From Leptonema sp964619535 (GTDB lineage: Bacteria; Spirochaetota; Leptospiria; Leptospirales; Leptonemataceae): a stretch of 64,000 nucleotides of DNA. Where the stretch lies: positions 1 to 64,000 of the forward strand of contig CAZUEX010000006.1 in assembly GCA_964619535.1 (NCBI GenBank), in the 5' to 3' direction. Below are positions 17,468-26,210 of this stretch, in pieces; within the stretch, counting starts at the first letter, position 1, and each line of letters starts with the position of its first letter. The notes beneath the pieces were generated by a model that was not told the origin of the DNA, ran no database searches, and saw only the letters and a list, made by a program, of their open reading frames with translations. A program made the translations under genes and the position numbers.

Positions 17468-18391
17468 ATGCATCATCATGGCGAGATATCGGCCAGGCGC
17501 CTGCTATGGGTCACACTGATCAACCTGCTCATTACGGTGGCCGAGATCACAGGGGGCCTCGTTACGGGCAGCATAGCGTTGCTTTCGGATGCAGCACATA
17601 ATTTCAGCGATACCATCTCCATTGTTCTCAGCTACGTTGCCCTTCGCATTTCGACACGTACCTCCACGCCCAGGCGCTCCTACGGATATCAACGAGCAGA
17701 GATTCTCGCTGCCTTCCTGAACTCCTTACTGCTGCTTGCCATTTCGGCCTATTTGATCTTTGAGGCCATCCAGCGCTTTTACCAACCCGAAACGGTCCAT
17801 GGGCATGGCATGTTCATCATTGCCGTGGTTGGTCTTGTGGGCAACCTGCTCTGCGTCATGCTTCTGCATCAGCATGCCCATCACAGCCTGAACATTCGGT
17901 CGGGCTATCTGCACCTGCTGGCCGATACGCTTTCGTCGGTCGGTGTTGTGGCCGGCGCTGTGCTGCTGATTTTCTTTCCGGCTCTTACCTGGATTGATCC
18001 GGTGGTCTCTCTTTTGATATCAGTGTATATCATCAAAGAATCCAAAGACATCTTTCTGCGTACCGTCGACATTCTGATGCAATCATCTGCCGAACTCGAC
18101 TACGAAGAAATGAAACGTTCTGTAGAAGCGATCGAAGGAGTGCAGAACATACACCATGTGCATACATGGCTTGCAAACGAAAAGACCATTCACCTGGAAG
18201 CGCATGTAGAACTCGACGACATGCTACTTTCACAGACCACGTCCATCCGGGAACGCATACAGACCCTGTTGCATGAACGATTCGGAGTAAGCCATATTAC
18301 GTTGCAGTTTGAATGCAAAAGCTGCAAACATCGGACGATGTATGTGCCCGAGCCTGCACCGACTCCCGGCCACCATCACGGGCATGGATAA
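17468..18391 (+). CDS. Cation diffusion facilitator (CzcD/ZitB type)
   Basis: A six-helix metal/proton antiporter of 307 residues. Two H-x3-D zinc sites are visible: HNFSD (44-48) in TM2 and HLLAD in TM5, the pattern of zinc/cadmium-type exporters. The cytoplasmic C-terminal domain contains HHVHTWLANE, and the tail ends in a His-rich HHHGHG with CKSCKH before it. N-terminal MHHHG is also His-rich. It should export Zn2+ or a similar ion from the cytoplasm. An operator-like palindrome precedes it. Confidence 0.93.
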   Translation: MHHHGEISARRLLWVTLINLLITVAEITGGLVTGSIALLSDAAHNFSDTISIVLSYVALRISTRTSTPRRSYGYQRAEILAAFLNSLLLLAISAYLIFEAIQRFYQPETVHGHGMFIIAVVGLVGNLLCVMLLHQHAHHSLNIRSGYLHLLADTLSSVGVVAGAVLLIFFPALTWIDPVVSLLISVYIIKESKDIFLRTVDILMQSSAELDYEEMKRSVEAIEGVQNIHHVHTWLANEKTIHLEAHVELDDMLLSQTTSIRERIQTLLHERFGVSHITLQFECKSCKHRTMYVPEPAPTPGHHHGHG

Positions 18392-18441
18392 CCACAAACG
18401 CTTATTTTTGCCCCCGGAAGCAATCTTTTGCAAAAAACAAG

Positions 18442-18486
18442 TTGACATAATGTTCTACCAGAAGACGCTCGGGCATCCAGTATAAT
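18442..18486 (+). promoter_or_regulatory. Possible promoter elements before the PAS-GGDEF gene
   Basis: A perfect TATAAT at 18481-18486 and a perfect TTGACA at 18442-18447 lie upstream of the diguanylate cyclase gene, but they are 33 bases apart and cannot form one sigma70 promoter. They may belong to two promoters. Confidence 0.3.
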
Positions 18487-18585
18487 GCCTGAGAACTACC
18501 TGCCACCGCACATTCTGTTGCATAAAGTTTCAACGCCGATGGACCTGAGAAATGCACAGGGAGCATCGGTTACAGGAGTCCAATC

Positions 18586-19677
18586 ATGACTGCAACATTT
18601 CTTGAGCCTCGTATCGGCTCCAGGAAAGGACTGTTTGATTCACGGGATGCCTCTATGGTGAGCAAATTACGCTCCGTCATGGAGAAGTTTGAGACGATAT
18701 CATACACCTGTGTCCTTGATCAGAGAATGCAGATCGTCCGGGCCAATGAACGATGGGCCGCCTTGATGGACAGCCCCGAACCAGTTGCCGGTAACAGCAT
18801 CCTTCCCCTTCTGGAAAAAGCAGGGCTCTTACGCATGGCCATTCACATTGCCAGGGCCATGAACAGGCACAGAACCTTCCGACAGGAGTTTGTTCTCTCA
18901 GATAACGTATCTCCCCGGTGGTTCGATCTACATGTAACCCCCTACCATGACGAAAACGGGAATACGGCCGGTGCTGTGGTCATATTGCTCGATATTACGG
19001 AACGCAGGCAGGTAGAGGATGCAATGGCCTTCTACGCCTACCACGACACGCTGACCGGCCTGCCAAACCGACGCCGCTTCGATGACAGAATGCAACAAAC
19101 CAGGCTTCGTGCAGACCGGTTAAACGAGAAGTTTGCACTGTTCTTTGTCGACCTGGACCGCTTCAAACAGGTCAATGATACCTACGGTCATCGAGTGGGG
19201 GATGCCGTTCTCATCGAAGTGGCCACCCGCATTCAAAAGGTTCTGCGACGAGACGATACCGTCTGCCGTCAGGGGGGCGATGAGTTTATCGTTTTACTGC
19301 CAGGCATCCACCATGCCGATGATGCAGCTGCCGTGGCCAAAAAGCTCATTGCTGTACTGTCCGAGCCCATCTACGTCGGCGAAACAGGCTGTAACGTAGG
19401 CGCCACCGTCGGCATTGCCATCTATCCTGACCACGGCAGGTCCCCGGACCAGCTAATACAGCATGCTGACAGTGCGCTTTACAGGGCGAAGGCCCTGGGG
19501 CGGGGCCGCTTCGCCTTTTTCGAAGACAGGCATAGCGGCATTCCGATCCCCCTCCGACAGGAGGAGCGTACCGAGGTGTTGAAAATCCCCGAAAACTGCC
19601 AGAAATGTTTGAAACGGATTGCCGTCGGTGCCGGCCTGTCGCCACAGGATCTGTCGCTTCTGGCCAGCAACCGATAG
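18586..19677 (+). CDS. PAS-GGDEF diguanylate cyclase
   Basis: A cytoplasmic 363-residue protein. A PAS-like sensor domain (about 35-145) with ITERR at its end is followed by a GGDEF domain (about 150-315). The active-site motif GGDEF is intact at 230-234 and the RxxD inhibitory I-site (RRDD, 221-224) is present five residues earlier. It should therefore make cyclic di-GMP from GTP and be product-inhibited. The last 45 residues contain CQKC and are otherwise unremarkable. AGGAG precedes the ATG. The gene stands alone. Confidence 0.92.
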   Translation: MTATFLEPRIGSRKGLFDSRDASMVSKLRSVMEKFETISYTCVLDQRMQIVRANERWAALMDSPEPVAGNSILPLLEKAGLLRMAIHIARAMNRHRTFRQEFVLSDNVSPRWFDLHVTPYHDENGNTAGAVVILLDITERRQVEDAMAFYAYHDTLTGLPNRRRFDDRMQQTRLRADRLNEKFALFFVDLDRFKQVNDTYGHRVGDAVLIEVATRIQKVLRRDDTVCRQGGDEFIVLLPGIHHADDAAAVAKKLIAVLSEPIYVGETGCNVGATVGIAIYPDHGRSPDQLIQHADSALYRAKALGRGRFAFFEDRHSGIPIPLRQEERTEVLKIPENCQKCLKRIAVGAGLSPQDLSLLASNR

Positions 19678-19679
19678 AG

Positions 19680-20111
19680 CTACCGCCTTACGGCTGCATC
19701 GATCTTCCTGCGGTTCTTTTCAAAGGCCGTGTCGGCATCCTCTGAAAACCAGGAATCAAAGAAAAACAGGTTGGCGCTTCCCGATTCAAGACGCTGCACC
19801 ACCTTTCCCGAATCTCTGTCGATCAAAAGGGCAAAGCCCGTCCCCTGGCTATGCGCATCAAAGGCATCGAGGATTCCAAGCTCCCTGGCCTTTTCGCGTG
19901 CCCGGGCTGCCGTTGCATCGCCGGTAAGATCAAAAACGACGACCTCAATGCCCTTCGATTGAGCATACTGGCTCAGCTCGGCAAACCCTGGATGCACCTG
20001 GTCCCAGCGCTTACACGATGGACACCAGTCCGCATGAAATTTTGCCAGTACGAGGCTTTCGGCAGCCAGTGGCGATACGAACAGAAGCCCCAGCAGTATC
20101 CATCTTCTCAT
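19680..20111 (-). CDS. Exported thioredoxin-like protein
   Basis: A 143-residue protein with a short signal peptide (WILLGLLFVSPLAAES) and a thioredoxin fold with FHADWCPSCK, the redox pair being Cys30 and Cys33. Its start codon overlaps the stop of the adenylate cyclase gene by four bases, indicating translational coupling. It is probably a periplasmic thiol-disulfide protein. It lacks the cis-Pro in the usual TPT context, so the precise redox role is unclear. Confidence 0.85.
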   Translation of the reverse strand: MRRWILLGLLFVSPLAAESLVLAKFHADWCPSCKRWDQVHPGFAELSQYAQSKGIEVVVFDLTGDATAARAREKARELGILDAFDAHSQGTGFALLIDRDSGKVVQRLESGSANLFFFDSWFSEDADTAFEKNRRKIDAAVRR

Positions 20112-21388
20112 TGTTTTCCTCCGTCTTTCAGCATGGCATATCGACGCTTGAATTCCTCGTTTGGATGGTTCGGACTCTTTTCCAGTTCAGGCCGGATGCC
20201 CCGAACAAGAAACATCTCCATCTCTCCCTTACCCTTTACGGGCAACTGGCCGCGACTTTCACAGACGAAGAAATCCTTCACCTGATCATAGAGATCTTTT
20301 GAAATGTTCACCTGGCCGGGAACTCCTGACGATTCCATACGGCTGGCAGTGTTTACCGTATCACCCCATACATCGTAGACGAACTTGTCGGTTCCAACGA
20401 CGCCTGTAATCACTGGACCGCAGTGCAATCCGATTCGTAAACTCCAGCCTCTGGCTGCCTCACTCGATGCTGCATGTCGTTTCATCAGCCTGTGAAAGCG
20501 AAGAGCACAGAGAACGGCATCGACGGGATGTGTATGGTTTTCTTCGGGGATGCCACCGGCTGCCATGTAGGCATCGCCAATCGTTTTGATCTTCTCAAGG
20601 CCTGTGGCTCGAACAGCGCCATCGAAGGCTGCAAAGATCTGATCCAGCTCCTGAATCAGGTCTGCAGGCTTCATATTGGCGCTTGCACGTGTAAAGCCTG
20701 TCATATCAGCAAAAAGAACGGTAGCATAGGCATAGCCGCGAGGCGTGACCCGGTCTCGCATCTTCAGCTCTTCGGCTACAACGTCGGGAAGAATGTTGCG
20801 CAACAATCGATCCGACTTCAGTCGCTCAAACTCAAGGTTCCTGGACAGGATAAAGATCAGAATGCCGGTCAGCAGCTGTACAAAGAGGTAGTTGCTGCCT
20901 GCATCCATCACCCGCTCTTCCCGCGACGGATACATCGTAATGTACTCAGGATGAAAATACTCTGTCAGGAAAAGAGCGGCGACCGTTGCCAGCGAAACAG
21001 AGTAGATCAGGTAGGGCTTGCGGCCATCAAGCAGGATCGTTGCAATGACCAGGGCCGGTATAAAGTAGTAATGCGCCCCTCCAACAGAGCCTCCATTCCA
21101 GAACCAGTTGAACGACAGAAAGGCAAGCAGCGAAATATTGAAAACCCAGAACAGAGATTGATGACGGGATCGGAACCGCGATATGTAATAGTAGACCAGA
21201 AACAAACTGCCCGATATAAAATGCAGAAGGAACAGGCGCAGTGGATCAGGCAGGGTCAGGGCAGCAAAGGCACCGAACAGGTTCAGGACGCCATTGACAA
21301 GGCTGACCGAGTTAAAGAGCCGTGCAGAAAGAGGATCCAGCCTGGGATCCCCCACAAGAGCGATCAGAAAGCGTTGCAGGGCTTTCAT
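20108..21388 (-). CDS. Class III adenylate/guanylate cyclase with six-TM N-terminus
   Basis: A 426-residue membrane cyclase. Six hydrophobic segments (about 25-195) precede a class III catalytic domain (about 215-390). Metal-binding VLFADMTGFT, EKIKTIGDAYM with the substrate-choosing Lys, and VWGDTVNTASRME with the conserved Asn and Arg are all intact, and the Lys/Asp pair favours ATP. It should make cAMP as a homodimer. It is the middle gene of a tightly overlapping operon between a DoxX-like membrane protein and an exported thioredoxin. Confidence 0.93.
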   Translation of the reverse strand: MKALQRFLIALVGDPRLDPLSARLFNSVSLVNGVLNLFGAFAALTLPDPLRLFLLHFISGSLFLVYYYISRFRSRHQSLFWVFNISLLAFLSFNWFWNGGSVGGAHYYFIPALVIATILLDGRKPYLIYSVSLATVAALFLTEYFHPEYITMYPSREERVMDAGSNYLFVQLLTGILIFILSRNLEFERLKSDRLLRNILPDVVAEELKMRDRVTPRGYAYATVLFADMTGFTRASANMKPADLIQELDQIFAAFDGAVRATGLEKIKTIGDAYMAAGGIPEENHTHPVDAVLCALRFHRLMKRHAASSEAARGWSLRIGLHCGPVITGVVGTDKFVYDVWGDTVNTASRMESSGVPGQVNISKDLYDQVKDFFVCESRGQLPVKGKGEMEMFLVRGIRPELEKSPNHPNEEFKRRYAMLKDGGKQ

Positions 21389-21747
21389 GCCTGCCTCCTG
21401 CTCTGCAAGCGATCCAGCAAAAGGATGGCTGAAGCTGCTGCAAGGATCAGGCAGGCCATGCCAAACAGCAGTCCTGAATCGTTCTGTACCTCGATACCCA
21501 GTACCGTCAGGTGAAGAACGATCGCAGGCCCGATAATCAGAATCGACAGAAGTGCACCCTTTCTGTAATGAGCAGGCCAGATCAGCAGGACGGCAGCCAG
21601 CAATTCGCCAAGTGCCGTCAGATAGCGGCCAGCAGGTTCCATCCCCACGGTTTCGAAGATATGCACGGATTCAGGCGAACCGCTGAACTTAAAGAACAGT
21701 GTCTGCAAAAAAATTATTGCCACAATCCATCTCAGGATCACAATCAT
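21385..21747 (-). CDS. DoxX-like membrane protein
   Basis: About 120 residues and four predicted transmembrane helices, with the DoxX-like pattern FFKFSGS near the N-terminus followed by LGELLAAVLLIWP. ATG 21747 has GGAG five bases upstream and is preferred over 21765. Its stop overlaps the cyclase start by four bases. DoxX-family proteins are often linked to membrane redox or thiol metabolism, which fits the thioredoxin at the end of the operon, but the function here is not known. Confidence 0.7.
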   Translation of the reverse strand: MIVILRWIVAIIFLQTLFFKFSGSPESVHIFETVGMEPAGRYLTALGELLAAVLLIWPAHYRKGALLSILIIGPAIVLHLTVLGIEVQNDSGLLFGMACLILAAASAILLLDRLQSRRQA

Positions 21748-21904
21748 ACTTCTCCGGGCCTGCATACAGGCTTATTCGCAACGGTCTGCGTCGGGTTGCA
21801 CACGGAAACAAAGCTCTGCCAGAAAAGATTTCGAAAATCCGATCCCCGGAAAAGACTCATGTACACACTAAAAGGAAAGAATCAAAGAAAAAGAAGGCCT
21901 TTCG

Positions 21905-22438
21905 ATGAAACCCACTGCTCCGAACTACGAAAATCGTGAGATGAACTCTACACAGAAAACATCTCCGGTCGCTTCTTTACAGGAACTCCTGAAACAGACT
22001 CGCAACCTGCTGCAACAGATCACGGACGAACAATATACACTGAGCGTTACCGACAATGCCTCCGGTGTCGGCGCTCATATTCGCCACACATTGGATCATA
22101 TTCGCGCACTTCTGAACAGTCGTCAGGGCTCGGTGGTGGACTATGATACCAGAGAGCGTAACACCGTAATCGAGCGATCGCGTTCCTCTGCCATACAGGC
22201 CATCGACGAGATCATTAGCGAGCTTAACGATATCTCGGATAGAGATCTGCACATTACCGTAGAACTGCAGCTCCTTGTTGCTCCTTTTCAGCCGCGCTAC
22301 ACCACAACCTCAACGATCGGTCGCGAGCTGGCCTTTGTTCTGCACCATGCCATACACCATAATGCCATGATCGCTTCCATTTTTCCAGCCTTGGCATTGA
22401 CGTTCCTGCCTTTTTTGGCTTTGCGCCGGCAACTATAG
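21905..22438 (+). CDS. DinB-like four-helix protein
   Basis: A 177-residue protein with the DinB/YfiT-like superfamily pattern: HIRHTLDHIRALL (about 59-71) and a late HHAIHHNAMI, giving three or four His residues that could bind a metal. Such proteins include thiol-dependent transferases, but no substrate can be assigned. An AAGAAGG box precedes ATG 21905. The NRDE gene starts 22 bases after the stop, so the two are likely co-transcribed. Confidence 0.7.
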   Translation: MKPTAPNYENREMNSTQKTSPVASLQELLKQTRNLLQQITDEQYTLSVTDNASGVGAHIRHTLDHIRALLNSRQGSVVDYDTRERNTVIERSRSSAIQAIDEIISELNDISDRDLHITVELQLLVAPFQPRYTTTSTIGRELAFVLHHAIHHNAMIASIFPALALTFLPFLALRRQL

Positions 22439-22460
22439 AAGTTCTATCTTGAGGAAGACC

Positions 22461-23189
22461 ATGTGCACCCTTACGATACTACCGAGAACCGATGACGGCT
22501 TGCTATTCTCGGCCATGATCAATCGTGATGAGCTGCGCAGCAGAAAAAAGGCCACACCTCCGGCCTGGCAGGACGGTATCTTTGCTCCACGCGACACCGA
22601 TGCCGGTGGAACCTGGACGGCCATCAACCGGGCAGGCCTGATCGGCTTCGTGCTGAATCGATCCGAAAAGGACAACCATTATAACGATGGCTCCATAAGC
22701 CGGGGCAGTCTTTTGCCGATACTTCTCAGGGCTTCTTCGGTAAACTCGGCGGTGAACGCCTTTGGCTACATCCCTCTGGAGAAAATGCGCCCTTTCTATT
22801 GTCTTCTTCGCGACACCGCCAGTCAGATCCTTTTCACGTATAACGGCAGATCTCTTACCAGAACTACAGTGCCACTCGATCAGCCCTTTCTACTTGCAAC
22901 GTCAGGGCTGGGGGATGGGCTGGTGCGTCCGTATCGCGAAGCACGCTTTCTTAAGCTACTCCAAAGCGGCAGAAACCGGGAAGCACAGAAGAGCTTCCAT
23001 CACACCTTCGATCCTGAATACCCTGTACAGAGCGTTCTGATGCAGAGAGATGAAGCCAGAACCGTTAGCATCACCTCCTATGCCATCGAAGAGAACGCTG
23101 CTACGATAGAGTACCGGGACATAGACTCCACAGAAAGTGTTCAAACTCGCATCGCCCTGCAGGCAGAGGAAAGCTACCGTGCCCCTTGA
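22461..23189 (+). CDS. NRDE (TANGO2) family protein
   Basis: About 242 residues. The start MCTLTIL places a Cys at position 2, as in Ntn-type hydrolases, and INRDE appears near residue 24, followed by GGTWTAINRAG. This is the NRDE/TANGO2 family, which is widespread but poorly understood; eukaryotic TANGO2 has been connected to haem or lipid metabolism. GAGGAA precedes the ATG. The next gene starts inside its 3' end at a GTG, implying translational coupling. Confidence 0.85.
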   Translation: MCTLTILPRTDDGLLFSAMINRDELRSRKKATPPAWQDGIFAPRDTDAGGTWTAINRAGLIGFVLNRSEKDNHYNDGSISRGSLLPILLRASSVNSAVNAFGYIPLEKMRPFYCLLRDTASQILFTYNGRSLTRTTVPLDQPFLLATSGLGDGLVRPYREARFLKLLQSGRNREAQKSFHHTFDPEYPVQSVLMQRDEARTVSITSYAIEENAATIEYRDIDSTESVQTRIALQAEESYRAP

Positions 23190-24744
23190 CATGTCTTCAG
23201 AATGGGCCTTTGCCCTCTCCGTGATCCTGGCCACCTTCATTGCAGAAGATGCCACACTGATTGCCGTTGGCCTGGCCATCGGTGCCGGCATGGTCTCGCC
23301 CCTGACAGGACTGGCCTCTGCCTTCAGCGGCGTGCTTCTGGGAGATGCAGGGCTGTGGGTTGTCGGTGCCCTTTTACAGAAAACAGGGCTAAAACGCTGG
23401 CACAGAATCCGCGTTGCTGCCGAGAAAGGCAGCCAGTTTCTAAGGCAGCATACGGGTAAGCTTGTCATCTCTGCCCGGTTCATTCCCGGACTGCGCCTTC
23501 CGGTCTATCTTGCAGCAGGGTTTACGCATCGCCGCTTTTCGTCGTTCTTGCTCTATGCTGCCCTGGCCGTCTTCCTGTGGACGCCCCTGCTGGTAGGCCT
23601 CTCCGCTATGCTTGGAAGAGCCGCCGCAGAAACGCTGCAGACATACAGCTACCTCATGTTTCTTCCTCTTCTGTCGATGTTTGCAGGCCCCATCATGCGT
23701 CTTGGCGGCCGACGGTTTCCGCGTTTGCGGCGATATGAATTCTGGCCTGCCTGGATCTTCTACGCCCCTCTTATTCCGTATATTCTCTATCAGAGCCTTC
23801 GCTCAGGCGGATTTGGGACCATTGCAGCGGCCAATCCTGCCATCCCTGGCGGTGGCATTGTCGGCGAATCGAAGTTTCAAATACTGTCCCTGCTTCCGCC
23901 TCTGCATTCGTTACGAACCGATCTGATCCCCGGGGATGGGGATCGTTCCAGCCGTCTTGATGATGTTCTTGCTTCGCGTAGGAACCGCTTCCCTGTCATT
24001 ATGAAGCCCGATGCTTCACAGCGCGGTGCATCGGTTCGAGTTTTACACAGCCGTCAGCAGATGCAGGCCTATCTGGAACAGACCCCGGGGGATGTTCTTG
24101 TTCAGGACTATCACCCTGGCCCGGCTGAGGTAGGAATCTTCTATGTCAGGGATCCCGATTGGCACAGGGGGCAGATCTTTTCGATAACGGGCAAAAGGTT
24201 TCCCGCTGTTCGTGGTGATGGAGTGCATACGCTAAAGCAGCTCATCGAATCGCATGACAGGTATCGCTTTCAAAAGAACGTTTTCTTTCGTCGCTTCAAG
24301 GATCAGCTGCACATCGTTCCCGAAGAAGGGAAGACCGTTTCCCTTGGCAAAGTGGGTAACCACTGCCAGGGCACTTCGTTCTACGATCGCAGCGATCTCA
24401 TCACCGAGGAGCTTACGCGAGCCATCGATGAAATGGCACAGGCCATGAACGGCTTTTACTTTGGACGGTTTGACATTCGCTTTGAATCCGAAGAGGCCTT
24501 AAAGCAGGGACGGGACTTCTACGTGGTAGAAGCCAATGGCGTTACCTCAGAATCCACCAACCTGTATGATCCTTCTTTTTCATTACTGCAGGCCTATTCG
24601 ATCCTGTTTCTGCAATGGAAGACACTTTTTGTCATTGCTCGCAAGAACCGACGGCGTGGCATCCCGGGCAGCAACCTGTTCCGGATCGCAAGAGAAACCG
24701 TCGAGTATTACCAGAAAAGAGAATTCCCCGCAGATTCTGACTGA
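23179..24744 (+). CDS. DedA-family membrane domain fused to ATP-grasp ligase domain
   Basis: About 521 residues in two parts. Residues 1-190 are a DedA/SNARE-associated (VTT) membrane domain with the diagnostic RFIPGLRLPVYLAAG. After another hydrophobic segment, residues from about 215 on form an ATP-grasp carboxylate-amine/thiol ligase domain with NPAIPGGGIVGESK, MKPDASQRGASV, DVLVQDYHPGPAE and FGRFDIRFES...EANGV. GTG 23179 is chosen because GAGGAAAG precedes it; ATG 23191 is the alternative. The second half resembles enzymes annotated as D-Ala-D-Ala ligase-like. It probably joins an acid and an amine at the membrane, substrate unknown. It overlaps the NRDE gene and is followed closely by an OlsB-like acyltransferase. 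Confidence 0.85.
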   Translation: MPLDMSSEWAFALSVILATFIAEDATLIAVGLAIGAGMVSPLTGLASAFSGVLLGDAGLWVVGALLQKTGLKRWHRIRVAAEKGSQFLRQHTGKLVISARFIPGLRLPVYLAAGFTHRRFSSFLLYAALAVFLWTPLLVGLSAMLGRAAAETLQTYSYLMFLPLLSMFAGPIMRLGGRRFPRLRRYEFWPAWIFYAPLIPYILYQSLRSGGFGTIAAANPAIPGGGIVGESKFQILSLLPPLHSLRTDLIPGDGDRSSRLDDVLASRRNRFPVIMKPDASQRGASVRVLHSRQQMQAYLEQTPGDVLVQDYHPGPAEVGIFYVRDPDWHRGQIFSITGKRFPAVRGDGVHTLKQLIESHDRYRFQKNVFFRRFKDQLHIVPEEGKTVSLGKVGNHCQGTSFYDRSDLITEELTRAIDEMAQAMNGFYFGRFDIRFESEEALKQGRDFYVVEANGVTSESTNLYDPSFSLLQAYSILFLQWKTLFVIARKNRRRGIPGSNLFRIARETVEYYQKREFPADSD

Positions 24745-24761
24745 TTCAGGAGAGGTTCATT

Positions 24762-25508
24762 ATGAAAACCGAGTTGAAACAGGCCTTTATTGCAAGGACC
24801 CCTGCAGAACGAGAGGCTGCATTGCGATTAAGACATGAGGTCTTCTCGATAGAGCAGGGGCACGGAACAAGCGGGGCAGAGGATGGCATCGACCGGGATC
24901 CCTTTGATGATTACTGCGAGCATCTGATCGTCCTTCATCCAACCCGGTCAGAGACCGTAATCGGAACCTACAGAATCCTGCTATCAGATGTAGCGGAAAC
25001 AGGTCCGGGCTATTACTCTGAAACAGAATTTGATCTAAGCGGAATCCGGAAGCTGCCCATGCGCAAGGCCGAAATTGGACGAAGCTGCGTTCATCCAGAT
25101 TTTCGTGATGGCAGCGTCATCCGGCTTCTATGGGCAGGCCTGGTAAGATTCATGCAAGAGTCCGGTGCAGGCTGCTTTATGGGATGTGGCTCCCTGCCTG
25201 GCAGCGACGTAAAGCTGGCCGAGATCACCTATGCCTGTTTCCGTGAAGCAGGCAGGGTTTTGCCGCAGCACGTCGTGCAGCCGGTTCCTGAAGCACGGTT
25301 ACCCGAATTCCAAACGGACATCATACTGGAAGACAGAAAACAGGGCAATCGAATGATGCCTCCTCTGATGAAGGGCTATATGCGTGCCGGTGCATGTATT
25401 GCGGGCCCCCCTGTCTGTGATAGCCGCTTTGGAAGTATCGACTTCTTTCTTATCTTCTTTCCTGAATCAGGGAATACCGAATATAAGCGGCATTTTGGTT
25501 TAGAGTGA
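24762..25508 (+). CDS. OlsB-like/hemolysin-like GNAT N-acyltransferase
   Basis: A 248-residue protein of the GNAT-fold OlsB-like family. The pattern runs from LRLRHEVFSIEQG through DPFDDYCEHLIV, GTYRIL, YYSETEFDL and EIGRSCVHPDFRDG, then LLWAGL. OlsB forms lyso-ornithine lipid by moving a 3-hydroxyacyl group from ACP to ornithine; related enzymes acylate other amino acids. No olsA partner (the second acyltransferase) is adjacent. AGGAG precedes the ATG, 17 bases after the ATP-grasp gene, so both are likely in one transcript. Confidence 0.8.
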   Translation: MKTELKQAFIARTPAEREAALRLRHEVFSIEQGHGTSGAEDGIDRDPFDDYCEHLIVLHPTRSETVIGTYRILLSDVAETGPGYYSETEFDLSGIRKLPMRKAEIGRSCVHPDFRDGSVIRLLWAGLVRFMQESGAGCFMGCGSLPGSDVKLAEITYACFREAGRVLPQHVVQPVPEARLPEFQTDIILEDRKQGNRMMPPLMKGYMRAGACIAGPPVCDSRFGSIDFFLIFFPESGNTEYKRHFGLE

Positions 25509-25518
25509 AACCAGCCCC

Positions 25519-25562
25519 CTCCATTTGCGAATGATACACAGTCCGATCATACACAAATGGAG
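25519..25562 (+). promoter_or_regulatory. Hairpin burying the peroxiredoxin ribosome-binding site
   Basis: CTCCATTTG (25519-25527) pairs perfectly with CAAATGGAG (25554-25562), and inside it ATGAT (25531-25535) pairs with ATCAT (25546-25550). The 3' arm contains GGAG, the ribosome-binding site of the gene starting at 25569. The structure could hold translation off, or could be a DNA operator dyad. Confidence 0.55.
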
Positions 25563-25568
25563 AGTAAC

Positions 25569-26136
25569 ATGGCAGAGAATATCGCCACTACGGCAGAAAA
25601 GATTCAGCCCCTGTCGGTGGGTTCCAGAGTACCTGATGTCACACTGAAGCTGGTAGACGGGAAGACCTGCTCCCTGAAAGAACAGCTTGGCGGAAAGCCT
25701 TCCCTCATCATCTTAATATAGAGGTGGATGGTGCCCTTACTGCAACAAACAGCTGGCCAACCTGAGGCTCATCGAACAGGATATTCTCAAGGCTGGCGTA
25801 CAGATTGTTGCCCTCTGTGCGGACAGGCCCGAAAAGGTAGCTGAAACGCTGGAGCAACACAAGCCAGTGTACACGATCCTTTCCGATAATGACCTGGCAG
25901 CAGCTTCAGCCTTTGGCATCACCTTTCGCGTCGATGACCAGATGCTTGCAATGCTAAAAGAGCATAACCTTGATATCGAAGATGCATCAGGAAAGACACA
26001 CCACCTTCTGCCGGTGCCGGCAGTGTTTGCTGTGGATGCAGGTGGAACGATACAGTTCAGCCATGCCAATCCAGACTACACGGTGCGCATGTCCAATGCA
26101 GAGGTGATGGAGGTGGTCAAGCAAATGACGAAATAG
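25569..26136 (+). pseudogene. Peroxiredoxin-like (AhpC/TSA, CPYC type) gene with a frameshift
   Basis: From ATG 25569 the frame encodes a normal redoxin N-terminus (GSRVPDVTLKLVDG, then KPSLIIL) but meets a TAG at 25719. Dropping one base in the TTAA at 25713-25716 restores the expected YRGGWCPYCNKQL with the peroxidatic Cys region, and the frame then runs to 26136 (VYTILSDNDLAAASAFGI, PAVFAVDAGG). The whole family length is present, so only one extra base breaks it. It is either a sequencing error, a very recent pseudogene, or unlikely recoding. Its neighbours are OlsB-like and ergothioneine genes, fitting oxidative stress defence. Confidence 0.85.
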
Positions 26137-26210
26137 ACCATTCGTCGTGCTGTTCTGCATTCGTCTATTTCCTGTCGACAGCAAGAAGGCAGGCAGTTAG
26201 ACTGTATACA

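Noticed and set aside
18541..18585. Possible c-di-GMP riboswitch before the PAS-GGDEF gene
   Set aside because: A CACAGGG string is present, but the rest of the GEMM core and its stems are absent.
20474..21514. Long open frame antisense to the adenylate cyclase gene
   Set aside because: A composition-driven shadow; the protein has no fold-like pattern and the opposite strand has strong class III cyclase motifs.
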